Part shown: piece after piece, positions 44,600-57,806 of the stretch
Numbering within the stretch: the first letter of the stretch is position 1
How the letters are laid out: every line of letters begins with the position of its first letter
From: Archangium violaceum
Lineage (GTDB): Bacteria; Myxococcota; Myxococcia; Myxococcales; Myxococcaceae
DNA length: 64,000 nucleotides
Reading direction: 5' to 3'
NCBI RefSeq assembly: GCF_016887565.1
Contig: NZ_CP069396.1
Location: forward strand, 11,204,001-11,268,000
Program-made: the position numbers and the translations under genes
Notes under the pieces: generated by a model
What the model saw: the letters and a program-made list of their open reading frames with translations, nothing else
Databases searched by the model: none
Told to the model about the DNA's origin: nothing

Positions 44600-45526
44600 A
44601 TGGTCGCTATCGCCCGCTCCTCCGCCCTCGCCCCCCGTGTCGCCGCGAGTGCCGCTCCGCCCACGCTCCGCCTGAATTCGCGCGGGCCCTCCGTGGTCAC
44701 CCTCCAGAAGAAGCTGAAGGCCGCGGGCTTCAACCCCGGCGCCGCCGATGGGGCCTTCGGCCCGAAGACGCTCGCCGCCGTGAAGGCCTTCCAGAAGGCC
44801 CGTGGCCTCGCCGCCGATGGTGTCGTGGGCCCCAAGACGTGGAGCGCCCTCAACAAGGCCACCGCCCCCAAGCCTCCTCCCCCCGCCTCCTCGGGCGGCT
44901 CAGGGCCCACGCTGCGCCATGGCGCCCGGGGCGAGCCCGTGCGCGCCCTGCAGAACCGCCTCAACGCGCTCGGCTTCAACGCGGGCGGCGCCGATGGCGT
45001 CTTCGGTGACAAGACGCTCGCCGCCGTGAAGGCCTTCCAGAAGGCTCGCGGCCTCACCGCCGATGGCGTCGTGGGCCCCAAGACCTGGGACAAGCTGGGC
45101 ATCAAGGTGCAGGGCCCCACCACCCCGCCCCCCGGCGGCGGACGCACCGTCACCGGCTACGTCAACGGCGTGCCCCGCCAGATCACCCTCTCCTCCATCC
45201 CCAACGGCAAGGAGATGCGCTCGGACGCGGCGGCCGCCTTCAATCGCATGCATGCCGCTGCCCGCGCCGCCGGTATCAACCTCCACGTCAACAGCGGCTT
45301 CCGCTCCATGGAGGAGCAGCGCATCCTCTACCAGAAGTACCTCAACGGCACCGGCAACCTCGCCGCCAAGCCTGGCTACTCCAACCACCAGGGCGGCATC
45401 GCCGTGGACATCAACGTGGGCGCCACCAGCTCCGCCACCTACCGGTGGCTGGCCAACAACGCGAGCCGCTTCGGCTTCGCCCGCACCGTGCCCTCCGAGC
45501 CCTGGCACTGGGAGTACCGGCCCTGA
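44600..45526 (+). CDS. Peptidoglycan-binding M15 (VanY-like) carboxypeptidase
   Basis: The 308-residue protein has two peptidoglycan-binding domains (about residues 22-85 and 105-167), each containing 'LQ..L...GFN.G.ADG.FG.KTLAAVKAFQKARGL.ADGVVGPKTW'-type repeats. A D-alanyl-D-alanine carboxypeptidase domain (about 185-308) follows. Its zinc and catalytic motifs are SGFRSMEEQ, SNHQGGIAVDIN (SxHxxGxAxD) and EPWHWEYR. No classical signal peptide is visible, so export would need another route, as for other myxobacterial lytic enzymes. It is divergent from the toxin gene. A phage endolysin origin is not supported by any phage gene nearby. It may trim own or prey peptidoglycan. Confidence 0.88.
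   Translation: MVAIARSSALAPRVAASAAPPTLRLNSRGPSVVTLQKKLKAAGFNPGAADGAFGPKTLAAVKAFQKARGLAADGVVGPKTWSALNKATAPKPPPPASSGGSGPTLRHGARGEPVRALQNRLNALGFNAGGADGVFGDKTLAAVKAFQKARGLTADGVVGPKTWDKLGIKVQGPTTPPPGGGRTVTGYVNGVPRQITLSSIPNGKEMRSDAAAAFNRMHAAARAAGINLHVNSGFRSMEEQRILYQKYLNGTGNLAAKPGYSNHQGGIAVDINVGATSSATYRWLANNASRFGFARTVPSEPWHWEYRP
44765..45088 (+). repeat. Duplicated 78-bp segment coding the peptidoglycan-binding repeats
   Basis: 44765-44842 and 45011-45088 match at 73 of 78 positions by eye. Both encode KTLAAVKAFQKARGL plus the DGVVGPKTW end. Silent-site identity this high points to recent duplication or gene conversion inside the gene. Confidence 0.75.
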
Positions 45527-45536
45527 GGGCAGGACC

Positions 45537-45574
45537 CGCGGCGGGGGCCGGACTCCACCACCCGCCCCGCCGCG
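45537..45574. terminator. Hairpin between convergent M15 peptidase and GH16 genes
   Basis: Arms CGCGGCGGGG and CCCCGCCGCG (10 bp, perfect) are separated by 18 bases. The location between two convergent stops suggests bidirectional termination. Confidence 0.6.
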
Positions 45575-45584
45575 CGGACTCACA

Positions 45585-46916
<1,332 letters not shown>

Positions 46917-46947
46917 GTGACGTTCCTCGTGAGAATGTTTTGATGAC

Positions 46948-48855
46948 TCACTGCTTGACGAGCTCGAACTGATCGAAGGCCGCCCAGTTCTGGGCCAGGG
47001 CGTCGCTGTAGACGCCCACCTCGATGAAGCCGTTGCTGACCTGGATGTTGTTGATGGTGTACTTCGTCCAGCCAGAGACGACACCCGAGCCGATCTCCGC
47101 GGTCACCTCCGCCGAGCCATGGTTCTTGGCATACAGGCGCAGCGCCCGCTGGCCGCCGCTGGAGCGAACCCAGACACTGGCCCGGTAGGCGCCGTTCGCC
47201 ACGTTCAAGGACTGGCCGGTGATCTGCTGATAGGCCGTGGGCGCGTAGTGGGTGAGCTTGTAATTGCCCGTGTACGGGTAATCCGTGTCCACCTTGTGCG
47301 CCAGCTCGCCGCTGTGCCACTCGGCGTTCCAGCCGGAGAGGGTTCCGTCGGCCTCGAGCCCCGGGTTGGCGAGCAGGTTCGGCGCCGTGCCGGAGCTCTC
47401 GCGCAGCCACGTGTAGGTGCCCACGGTCTTCGCCGGCAGCGTGGCGAGCAGCTCCCAGCCCTCGGACGAGAGCTTGAACCGCTGGCTCGAGGCGGTCTGG
47501 TTGATGACGACGGACACGATGGTGTTGTCCGGGTTCAGGAAGGACACGTTCGTCACCGTGCTGGCCGAGCCATAGCTGCTGGAGATGCGCTTCGCACCCG
47601 GCTTCACGTACTTGGAGTACTGGGCGATCAGGTAGTACTCGGGAAGCGCCCAGTACGTGTCGTAGGTGGAGGCGCTCTGGATGAGCATCGTGGGGCCGGG
47701 CGTCCCGGTCCATTTCTCGGGCTGGATGTTGCTGTCCAGCATCGTCACCCAGGCGTTGTAGCCGGCGGCCCAGTTGCGGAAGTACTGCGCCATCCGGTCC
47801 GCCCCGCTCGTCCCCCAGACCGTGCGCTCGGTCAGGTAGATGTTCTTGTTCGGGTAGCTGTTGCGCACCTGCGTCATGATGCTGGGGTCACCGGCGTAGT
47901 CGTGGAAGGCCACGCCGTCCACCGCCGCGTTCGACGTGGCGTCGTCCAGGATGGTGGGGACGTAGGACCACGCCGAGTCGAAGTTGTGGTCATACGCCCA
48001 GATGCGGGTGCTCAGGCCGTTGGCGTTCAGCTCGTTCTTCAGGGCGAGGATGAGCTGCTTCTCCTGCGCAGGATCCACGGAGGCGCTGGGGTAGTCCGGC
48101 GCCGTGTACAGCGGCTCGTTCTGGACGGTCAGCGCGTAGATGGGGATGCCCTGCGCCTGGTAGGCCTGGATGGCCTTGCGGTAGTACACCGCCAGGTTCG
48201 GGATGTACTGCGACAGCAGCTTGCCGCCGATCAGGCTGCCATTGTCTTTCATCCAGGCGGGCGGACTCCACGGGCTGGCGAAGATCTTCAGGTTCGGGTT
48301 GAGCGCCAGCACCTGTTTGATCGTGGAGACGATGTTGTAATCAATGTCCTTCTGGATGGAGAAGTACGTGAGGTTGGGATCCGTCTGCCCGGCGGGCCTG
48401 TCGTCGTACGTGTAGAACTGCCGGCCGGTGAAGTCGGAGGCGCCGAAGGTGATGCGCAGCAGGTTGATGCCCGCCCCGGTGGAGGGATCCACCAGCTTCT
48501 TCAGGACCTCTGTCCGCTTCGCCAGGGACATGCGCGAGAGGTTGAAGACCGTCGACTCCTCCATCGACGTGCCGATGCCCAGCATCGTCTGGTATTGCAC
48601 CGTGGGGTCCACCGCCAGCGTCGTGGCCGCCGTGGTCGTCGGGCTCGTCAGGGCGATGTTCGCCTGCTGGCTCAGCGCGTAGGGGATGGACTGGGGACCT
48701 CCGAACCAGCTGCCGCTGCCAGGGTCCTTCTCGGAGCTCCAGATGACCTGCGCGCTCGGCGCGGCCGAGGTGGCCGTCCCCGCGACGAGCACCCCCAGCG
48801 TCAGGGCGGATGTCAGGCGCTTCCATACCGCGAGTGAATCGGGACTGAGGGGCAC
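46948..48855 (-). CDS. GH30 glycoside hydrolase (beta-1,6-glucanase/glucosylceramidase-type), secreted
   Basis: The 635-residue protein starts at a GTG with GGAG 11 bases upstream; the upstream frame is low-confidence. It has a signal peptide (ALTLGVLVAGTATSA). The GH30 TIM barrel (about 60-400) includes GIGTSMEEST at its start, FGASDFTG, SPWSPPAWMKDNGS, the acid/base Glu247 in VQNEPLY and the nucleophile Glu343 in TERTVWG. A side beta-domain follows (to about 470). The C-terminal region (about 475-635, NLLANPGLEADGTLSGWNAEW) is a carbohydrate-binding-like jelly roll. Family members hydrolyse beta-1,6-glucan or glucosylceramide. Its pairing with a GH16 enzyme favours fungal beta-glucan breakdown. 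Confidence 0.9.
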   Translation of the reverse strand: MPLSPDSLAVWKRLTSALTLGVLVAGTATSAAPSAQVIWSSEKDPGSGSWFGGPQSIPYALSQQANIALTSPTTTAATTLAVDPTVQYQTMLGIGTSMEESTVFNLSRMSLAKRTEVLKKLVDPSTGAGINLLRITFGASDFTGRQFYTYDDRPAGQTDPNLTYFSIQKDIDYNIVSTIKQVLALNPNLKIFASPWSPPAWMKDNGSLIGGKLLSQYIPNLAVYYRKAIQAYQAQGIPIYALTVQNEPLYTAPDYPSASVDPAQEKQLILALKNELNANGLSTRIWAYDHNFDSAWSYVPTILDDATSNAAVDGVAFHDYAGDPSIMTQVRNSYPNKNIYLTERTVWGTSGADRMAQYFRNWAAGYNAWVTMLDSNIQPEKWTGTPGPTMLIQSASTYDTYWALPEYYLIAQYSKYVKPGAKRISSSYGSASTVTNVSFLNPDNTIVSVVINQTASSQRFKLSSEGWELLATLPAKTVGTYTWLRESSGTAPNLLANPGLEADGTLSGWNAEWHSGELAHKVDTDYPYTGNYKLTHYAPTAYQQITGQSLNVANGAYRASVWVRSSGGQRALRLYAKNHGSAEVTAEIGSGVVSGWTKYTINNIQVSNGFIEVGVYSDALAQNWAAFDQFELVKQ

Positions 48856-48917
48856 TGTAGCCGACTCCGGTCTCGGGAGGTTTGACGGTTTCCCGGGTTT
48901 AGGAGGGCTAGAGTGAG

Positions 48918-48937
48918 TGACCCTTTTTTTCGGGTCA
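48918..48937. promoter_or_regulatory. Inverted repeat TGACCC-N8-GGGTCA upstream of the GH30 gene
   Basis: A 6-bp dyad with a T-rich centre lies 63 bp upstream of the GTG and 18 bp from the next gene's stop. It may end the upstream small gene, read on the minus strand, or be an operator of the glucanase pair. The poly-T in the loop is unusual in this genome. Confidence 0.4.
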
Positions 48938-48955
48938 AAGAAAACAGGGGAGCCG

Positions 48956-49195
48956 TCAGGCCCGGACCTGTCCGCGAGCCGCCGGCCCGGAGGTGTGGCG
49001 CGCGCGCACACGGGCCTCGGCCAGCAGGTTCGCCAGATCCTCCTGCTTCATCGTCGCCTTCACCACCACCGAGTCCGCGAGGCGGTAGAGGACGGTGGCC
49101 AGCTCCAGCAGCAGGGGACGCAGCCGCTTGCCGAGCAACACCGTGCAGGCCCCCGCGCCATACCCGAGCAGGAACGGGGAGAAAGGGAGCTTCAC
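48956..49195 (-). CDS. Small membrane-associated protein (DUF5132-like)
   Basis: The 79-residue protein starts at a GTG with GGAGG six bases upstream; the frame further upstream is not coding-like. It has one hydrophobic segment (about 5-20, PFLLGYGAGACTVLLG) followed by a basic GKRLRPLLLELATVLYRLAD and an amphipathic helix KATMKQEDLANLLAEARVRA. This layout resembles small DUF5132-type proteins found across myxobacteria. The function is unknown. It is divergent from the giant kinase-ATPase gene across about 270 bp. Confidence 0.6.
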   Translation of the reverse strand: MKLPFSPFLLGYGAGACTVLLGKRLRPLLLELATVLYRLADSVVVKATMKQEDLANLLAEARVRARHTSGPAARGQVRA

Positions 49196-49463
49196 GAGGA
49201 CGCCTCCAGGCGTCGGACAACGAAGGGTCCGACCTCCTGTAGGTGGAGCCGCCCCCCGCTCGGCGCAAGGTGTCTCGCCTGCCTGCCTACACCGGGGGAC
49301 ACGACCCACCTCCCCCGGTCCTCTTGCACCCGGGAAAACCGGGTTCTCCCGCGAGCCTGCCCGCCTGCCGGGGGTTGAGCCTCCAGAAAGGTCCCCACCT
49401 CGGGTGCCCGGACGCACGGAAGTCGGGTCGTGTAGGGGAAACCCGCTGGGGTTGCGATAGATT

Positions 49464-52400
49464 GTGAACGTGCCGCGTTGTGTGACATGCGGGCAGCGTT
49501 GGGAGGGGACCCACGCGCACTGTCCCCGAGGAGCCACCCCCACCGACACCCCGTCCGTGGGGCGCGCGGGGATGACTCCAGTCCTCGCCATTCCCGGCTA
49601 CAGGCTGGGGAACGAGGTGGCACGCGGCGGCTTCGGCACCCTCTACTCCGCGTGGCGCGAGAGCGACGGCCTGCACGTGGCCATCAAGGTGGCCCACCCC
49701 GAGGTGGCCCTGGCCCACACCCAGCTCGCCCGCGAGACCGAGGTGTTGCGCGTCATCGGCCCACCCACCGTGCCCACCGTGTACGAGACGGGCTCCCTGC
49801 CTGGGGGCGCGCCGTACCTCGTCATGCAGTTCATCACGCACCCCACCCTGGCGCAGCGCCTGGCCCGGCTGTCCGGCCCCATGCCCGTGGCGGAGTACGC
49901 CTCGCGCGCCCTGACCCTGCTGGACGCGCTCGCGGTGGTGCACGCCCGCGGCTTCCTCCACGGCGACCTCAAGCCGGAGAACGTCTTCCTCGACGACACC
50001 GCGCGCGCCGCCGGCTTCTTCGACTTCGGCCTCTCGCGGCCCGTGAGCGCCCCCGCGGCCTCCTCCGCCGAGGAGCCCACGCCCCCCATCGGCGACTCCT
50101 TCGCCGGCACCGCCGAGTACATGTCCCCGGAGCAGTGCTCGGGCGAGTCCGGCCTGGACGCGCGCTCGGACATCTACTCCCTGGGAGTCCTCTTCTACGA
50201 GATGCTCACCGGCCGGCCGCCCTTCTTCGGCACCCCGGCCGACGTCATCCACGCGCACCTGGCGCGCCGGCCCCTGCGCCCCTCGGAGCTTGCGCCCGTG
50301 CCCGCGGCGCTCGAGCAGGTGGTGCTGCGCTGCCTCACCAAGGAGCGCGCCCGCCGCTACGACACCGTGGACGCCCTGCGGCTCGCGCTCCAGGAGGCCC
50401 TGGCCAGCGCCGAGCCCTCCGCTCCCGCGCCCCTCCCGCGCGCACAGGAAAAGGCTCCGCCGGCCGCGCCCGTGCGGCGCTCGGTGGCCGTGCTCTTCTT
50501 CCGCTCCGGCGCCAACCCCGTCACCGTGCAGAAGGCGCTCGCCAGCTTCGGCGGGCAGATGGCCTTCCACGAGGGCACGCGCTTCGCCGGTGCCTTCGAC
50601 CCGGACGTCGGGGAGAACCCCGTGCAACGCGCCCGGCAGGCCGCCGAGGGCCTCGCCGCGCAGAACCTCGCGCCCGCCGCGCTGGTGGACGTGGCCTCGG
50701 TGATGGTGCAGCGCCGCCCCGGTGGCCCCGCGCGCTACCTCGGCCCCATCTTCGCCCGCAAGGACCGCTACCCCACGGACGACGACCCCGCGACCCTGCT
50801 GCTCACCACCGCGGCGGCGGAGGCGCTGCCGGAGCTGCCATGCGAGCCGGTGCAGGGCCGCGAGGGCCTCTTCCGGCGCGCGTCCACCGCCACCGGGCGC
50901 GAGGACGTCACCGTCCTCCAGCACGGCAGCGGGGTGCTGGTGGGCCGCGGCAACGAGCTGGCCGAGCTGATGGAGAGCGCGGGCCTGGCGCTGGTGGAGG
51001 GCGCGCCCACGCTGGTGACGGTGCTGGGAGACCGGGGCCACGGCAAGACGCACCTGAGCGCCGCCCTCGTCCAGCAGCTCCAGGTGGCCCTGCCCCACGC
51101 GCGCGTGGCCGCCTGGCGCGCCCGCGAGCCGGTGCAGGGCGACCCCGAGGGCACGCTGCGCATGGTGCTGCGCGGCGCGCTGTATGATTTCCGCGGTGAG
51201 TCGGACCTGACGGGCTCCGAGGAGGAGGGCCGCGCCGCCTGCTTCGAGCTGCTGGGGCCCCAGCTGGCCACCGAGCTGTGGCCCGGCGTGGCCTCCACCC
51301 TGGGGTGGCTCGCCCCGGGTGCCGCCGGGCTGCAGAACTGGGCCGCGGCACCTGGCGCCCTCCGCTCGCTGGCCATGCGCGCCGCGGGTGAGCTGCTGGC
51401 CGCGCGCGCCCGCCGCCAGCACCTGTGCCTGCTCCTCGACGACGCGCACCACGCCGAGGAGACGGCGCTGGACGCGCTGGAGTACGCCGCGCTCGCCGAG
51501 TCCCGCATCCCCCTCTGGGTGTGCGTGCTGGCGCGCCCGGGCTTCGAGCGCCTGCGCCCCTCCTGGGGCACGCGCGCCGCCCGCCGCCACGTGCTGCCCC
51601 TGGGGCCCCTGTCCCCGCCTGGTGCGATGGAGCTGTGCCGCACGCTGCTGCGCCCGGCGGAGAACGTCCCCGCCGCCGCGCTCGAGCGCCTCACCGAGCG
51701 CGCCCAGCACGTCCCCCTCTTCCTCGTGGAGCTGGTGCGAGGCCTCAAGCGCCTGGGCCTCGTGCGCCAGCGCGCCAGCGGCGGCAGCTGGTACCTCGCC
51801 ACGGACGAGCTGGACCGCATGCCGGAGATGCGGCTGGTGGACTGGCTGGCGGACCGGGAGCTGGGCGCGCTGCCGGTGGAGCTGGCGGCGCACGCCCGGC
51901 TGTGCGCGCTGCTCGGCCCGGACTTCACCGCCGCCGAGGCCGAGGGCGTGGTGCACGCGCTGGAGGAGGACGGGGGCGCGGCGGACTTCCCGTTGGACCC
52001 CCGGCATGCCACGCGCCGGCTGTTGGACCTGGGCCTGCTGGTGTCGCACCGCCAGGAGGGCATCAGCTTCCGCAACGAGCTGCTGCGCGCCACGGTGGAG
52101 CGCGCGCTGCCCGAGGGAGACCGGGTGCGCATCCACCGCGCCGCCTTCCGCTACTACCTGAGCGCGGCCGGTGCCGCCGAGCGCCAGCGCCTGCCGCGTC
52201 TGGCCCTGCACGCCGCCGCCGCGGGCCTGCGCGACGAGGCCGCCGCCCTCTACATCGACCTGGCCGAGTCCGCGCGCGGCCGGCATGCGTACCTCGAGGC
52301 CGAGTCCACCTATACCCGCGCGCTGGAGCTGCTGGACGCGGAGGACTGGCGGCGCCGCCTCACCGTGCTCCGGGGGCGGGGACTCATGCGCTACCGCGTG

Positions 52401-53489
52401 GGGCGCTACGAGGACTCGCTGGCGGACTTCGCCGCGGCGCGCGAGCTGGCCAGGCAGCTCGAGGCCGTCAACGACGAGGTGGACCTGCTGCTGGACGAGG
52501 CCATGGCCTACGACTGGATCAACGACTACAACCGCTCCGAGGAGCGGGTGTACGCGGCCCAGGAGCTGGCCTTCGCGGTGAACCTGAAGTCGCCGCTGCT
52601 CCAGGTCCGCCTGCTGCTGGGCCTGGGACGCGCGCAGTTCCGCAACGGCCAGTGGGAGGAGTGCTGCGAGCCCCTGCAGGAGGCGGCCGAGCGCGCGCGC
52701 AAGCTGGGAGACGCGGGGTACGAGTCGCTGGTGGTGGCGCAGCTGCTGCTCGGCGTCATCCTCCCCAACCTGGGCCGCATCGACGAGGCGGAGCGCATCT
52801 TCGAGGAGGTCATCACCGAGTGCACCGAGCGCGGAGACCGGTTGCACCTGGGCAGCGCCATCAACAACCGCCGCAACCTGTGGGTGGCGCGCAACGACTT
52901 CCAGGGCGCCATGCAGGACCAGGAGCGCTTCATGCACCTGGGGCGTGAGCTGGGCATGGTGGGCTGGGAGTACTTCGCCGAGCACAACATGGGCGAGCTG
53001 CTCTACCAGGCGGGAGACGCGGAGGCGGCGGCGCCCCACATCGCCCGCGCCATCGAGCTGGAGCGGCACCACCCGGAGATGGCGCCGCGGCCCTGGGCGC
53101 TGCTGCTGCAGGCGCGTGCGCTGGCCTACCTCGGGCAGGACGAGCGGGCGCGCGAGCTGCTGACGAACATCCGCCAGACGCTGAAGCAGAGCGGCGCGGA
53201 GTTCAGCCCCTCCGAGGAGGTCATCTTCTCCGCCGTGGAGCTGGCCACGCGCGATGCCACCCTCAAGGAGTGGGACGCGCTGCTGGCCCGCTCCGCCGAG
53301 TACTCGGTGGAGCAGGAGCCACTGGAGGTGCTGGAGCTGCGGGGGCTCGCCTGGCTGCGCAAGGGAGAGCGAGCGGCGGCCGTGCGCATGCTGGAGGAAG
53401 CGCTGCGCCGCGCCGACACCGTCCCCAACGTCATGCGGGGACGGCTCCAGCGCAGCCTGGAGAAGGCACGCCTCAGCCCTGCCGCATGA
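49464..53489 (+). CDS. Ser/Thr protein kinase fused to AAA-type ATPase and TPR region
   Basis: The 1341-residue protein starts at a GTG and opens with a short zinc-knuckle-like CVTCGQRWEGTHAHC. The kinase domain (about 45-310) has GGFGTLYSA (P-loop), Lys75 in VAIKV, HGDLKPEN (Asp168) and DFG (Asp187). The Arg of the usual HRD is Gly, a non-RD kinase. Residues about 345-480 resemble a degenerate class III cyclase domain (RRSVAVLFFRSG). The ATPase (about 485-850) has GDRGHGKT (about 523) and LCLLLDDAH (about 653). The rest is TPR-like helical repeats. This layout matches the large kinase-STAND proteins of myxobacteria. The 3' end overlaps the OPT transporter gene by 17 bp on the other strand. 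Confidence 0.92.
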   Translation: MNVPRCVTCGQRWEGTHAHCPRGATPTDTPSVGRAGMTPVLAIPGYRLGNEVARGGFGTLYSAWRESDGLHVAIKVAHPEVALAHTQLARETEVLRVIGPPTVPTVYETGSLPGGAPYLVMQFITHPTLAQRLARLSGPMPVAEYASRALTLLDALAVVHARGFLHGDLKPENVFLDDTARAAGFFDFGLSRPVSAPAASSAEEPTPPIGDSFAGTAEYMSPEQCSGESGLDARSDIYSLGVLFYEMLTGRPPFFGTPADVIHAHLARRPLRPSELAPVPAALEQVVLRCLTKERARRYDTVDALRLALQEALASAEPSAPAPLPRAQEKAPPAAPVRRSVAVLFFRSGANPVTVQKALASFGGQMAFHEGTRFAGAFDPDVGENPVQRARQAAEGLAAQNLAPAALVDVASVMVQRRPGGPARYLGPIFARKDRYPTDDDPATLLLTTAAAEALPELPCEPVQGREGLFRRASTATGREDVTVLQHGSGVLVGRGNELAELMESAGLALVEGAPTLVTVLGDRGHGKTHLSAALVQQLQVALPHARVAAWRAREPVQGDPEGTLRMVLRGALYDFRGESDLTGSEEEGRAACFELLGPQLATELWPGVASTLGWLAPGAAGLQNWAAAPGALRSLAMRAAGELLAARARRQHLCLLLDDAHHAEETALDALEYAALAESRIPLWVCVLARPGFERLRPSWGTRAARRHVLPLGPLSPPGAMELCRTLLRPAENVPAAALERLTERAQHVPLFLVELVRGLKRLGLVRQRASGGSWYLATDELDRMPEMRLVDWLADRELGALPVELAAHARLCALLGPDFTAAEAEGVVHALEEDGGAADFPLDPRHATRRLLDLGLLVSHRQEGISFRNELLRATVERALPEGDRVRIHRAAFRYYLSAAGAAERQRLPRLALHAAAAGLRDEAAALYIDLAESARGRHAYLEAESTYTRALELLDAEDWRRRLTVLRGRGLMRYRVGRYEDSLADFAAARELARQLEAVNDEVDLLLDEAMAYDWINDYNRSEERVYAAQELAFAVNLKSPLLQVRLLLGLGRAQFRNGQWEECCEPLQEAAERARKLGDAGYESLVVAQLLLGVILPNLGRIDEAERIFEEVITECTERGDRLHLGSAINNRRNLWVARNDFQGAMQDQERFMHLGRELGMVGWEYFAEHNMGELLYQAGDAEAAAPHIARAIELERHHPEMAPRPWALLLQARALAYLGQDERARELLTNIRQTLKQSGAEFSPSEEVIFSAVELATRDATLKEWDALLARSAEYSVEQEPLEVLELRGLAWLRKGERAAAVRMLEEALRRADTVPNVMRGRLQRSLEKARLSPAA

Positions 53490-55295
53490 GGCTCAGCGCC
53501 GAGACGAACACGCCCACCAGGGACTCACCGACGATGGCGCCCGCGCCCGCGGACTGCACCGTCTGGGTGGTGGAGGGCCGCAGCCGGCCCACGAGCGCGG
53601 CCAGCAGCGTCCCCAGGCAGAGCGTCACCGCGTAGCTGGCCGGCAGGAGGAAGCCGAGGCCCATGGCGGCCGCCGAGGGCAGCAGGCGCGCCAGCCGCCC
53701 GCGGGCCGCCGCCGACAGCACGACCCCCAGGGCGAAGGCCACGCCCGTGGCCAGCGTGGACGAGCGAGGCAGTCCCTCCAGGCCTCGCGCGGTGAGCAGC
53801 TCCGCCACGGCCTTGAACTGACGCCCCGTGGGCACGGGCAGCGCCTGGGAGTCCAGCCCGTGCACGGACACCAGCAGGTGGTAGGTGGGCAGTGCCACGG
53901 CGGCGCCCAGCAGCAGGCCGGAGAGCTGGACGAGGAGCTGGCGGGAGGCGCTCGTCCCCAGCAGGCGCCCGGCCTGGAGCGACCAGAGGCTGCCGCTGGC
54001 GTGCGAGGCGGCACCGGACACCACCGCTCCAGCCGAGGCGTTGAGGCTCGGCAGGGGCGGCGCCAGCATGCCGAAGGCCCCTTGCGCGAACTGCCCCACG
54101 GGGCTGATGGGGGCGATGTCCGTCTGGCCCGTCGCGCGGGCACACACCGCGCACAGCGGCACGGCCAGCACCAGCGCCAGGAGGAAGTAGAGCGGACTCA
54201 GGTGGAAGGCGAACCACCCCATGGCCCCGGTCAGGAGGATGACCGGGAGCACCGCCCTCGCCACCCACCGGCTGGCCGTGGCCTCCCAGCCCTCGCCATA
54301 CCGCGCGAGCCCCCTCAAGTCGGCGAGCACCGCCGGGAGGGCACGCACCTGGGAGGCGATGGACGTGGCGGCCGCGCCCACCATCAACCCCACGCCGGGC
54401 CAGAGGAGCCACGCGGCGAGCGACTCGCGCAGGGCGTCCGGGGTGGCTCCCGTCGCCACCCCCTCGCGCACCAGCCAGGGCGCCAGCCCCAGCCACGCCA
54501 CGAGCGAGCCCAGCAGGATGCTCAACCCCGCCTGGAGCCCCACCAGCACGCCGATGCCCAGCAGCATCGGGTTCCACGCCATGCCCAACGACAGGGTCTC
54601 CGGCCCCATCCCGCCCACCCGCATCGCCGCGGGCAGCAGCGACACCGGGGGGACGAGCTGGCTCGCGTCCCTCAGCCAGGTGAGCACCCCGGAGACGAGA
54701 CCACTCGTCCACAGGCCCCGCGCGCGCGCGGCATAGGCGGAGCCCGTGGAGTGCAGCGTGGAGATGAGCTCCGCGGCGGCGGCACCGGTGGGGAAAGGCA
54801 GGGCCTCCTCCTCGAGCAGGCGCCGCCGCAGCGAGAAGGCGAAGAGCACACCGAGCGTCCCCAGGCCCACGCCCCACAGGGCCACGGCCCAGCCAGGAGG
54901 CTGCGTCCCCAGCAGCGTGAGCGCGGGCACGGCGCCCAGCAGCCCCGCGCTGGCGGGCATCGCGCCCACCGAGACGGCCGTCGTCTGGGCGAGGTTGGTC
55001 TCCAGCGGGGAGGGAGGAGCGCCGCGCCGGGCGAGCACCGACAGGCCGCCGAAGGCCAGCAGCGAGGACAGCACGCACCCCGACTCCCAGAGGCCCGTCT
55101 TCAACCCCATGTAGACGTTGGTGACGGCCAGCACCGAGCCGATGAGGCCTCCCATCACCAGGGCGCGCACCGTCAGCTCACGCGGGGCCGGCGGCAGCGG
55201 AGAAGGCGTCCCGGAGACGGAATGCAGCGGGCGGGACGCGGACTCTTCCGGGAGGGGCGCGGGAGCCACCCCGGCACGTCCCGCCGGCAGCTTTC

Positions 55296-55299
<4 letters not shown>
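53473..55299 (-). CDS. OPT-family (oligopeptide/metal-chelate) transporter
   Basis: The 608-residue integral membrane protein belongs to the OPT/YSL transporter family. After an N-terminal Pro/Ala-rich tail it has about 15 membrane helices. Family-type segments include VLAVTNVYMGLKTGLW, NLAQTTAVSVGAMPASAGLLGAVPAL and LPFPTGAAAAELISTLH. OPT proteins import small peptides or metal-peptide and siderophore-like chelates by proton symport. Its ATG overlaps the stop of the FHA histidine kinase gene (ATGA), so the two are translationally coupled. That suggests the kinase senses or controls the transported substrate. Confidence 0.88.
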
Positions 55300-57602
<2,303 letters not shown>

Positions 57603-57806
57603 GCTCTTCCCGAAGGCAGGAGTTCTTGAGTCATGAGAGTATCCAGCAGACTCGGGGCTCGCGGCACGCCACCTGGTCGTGGGCCCACACGCCCATTCAT
57701 CCTCCACTGGACACCCGGCCACCGGAGGCTAACCGAAGTGCCTCCCTCTCGACAGAGCCCCCCCCCTGCCCGGAGCGGCTCCAGTCCTGGTGCTAATCTT
57801 GAAGTG

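Noticed and set aside
44600..45526. M15 peptidase with peptidoglycan-binding domains as a phage endolysin
   Set aside because: No holin, capsid, tail or integrase gene surrounds it, and the gene has the same base composition as the host genes.
49287..53072. Very long minus-strand open frame opposite the giant kinase-ATPase gene
   Set aside because: It is a GC-rich antisense shadow: His/Arg/Gly-rich low-complexity translation with no motifs, while the plus frame has complete kinase and ATPase motifs.
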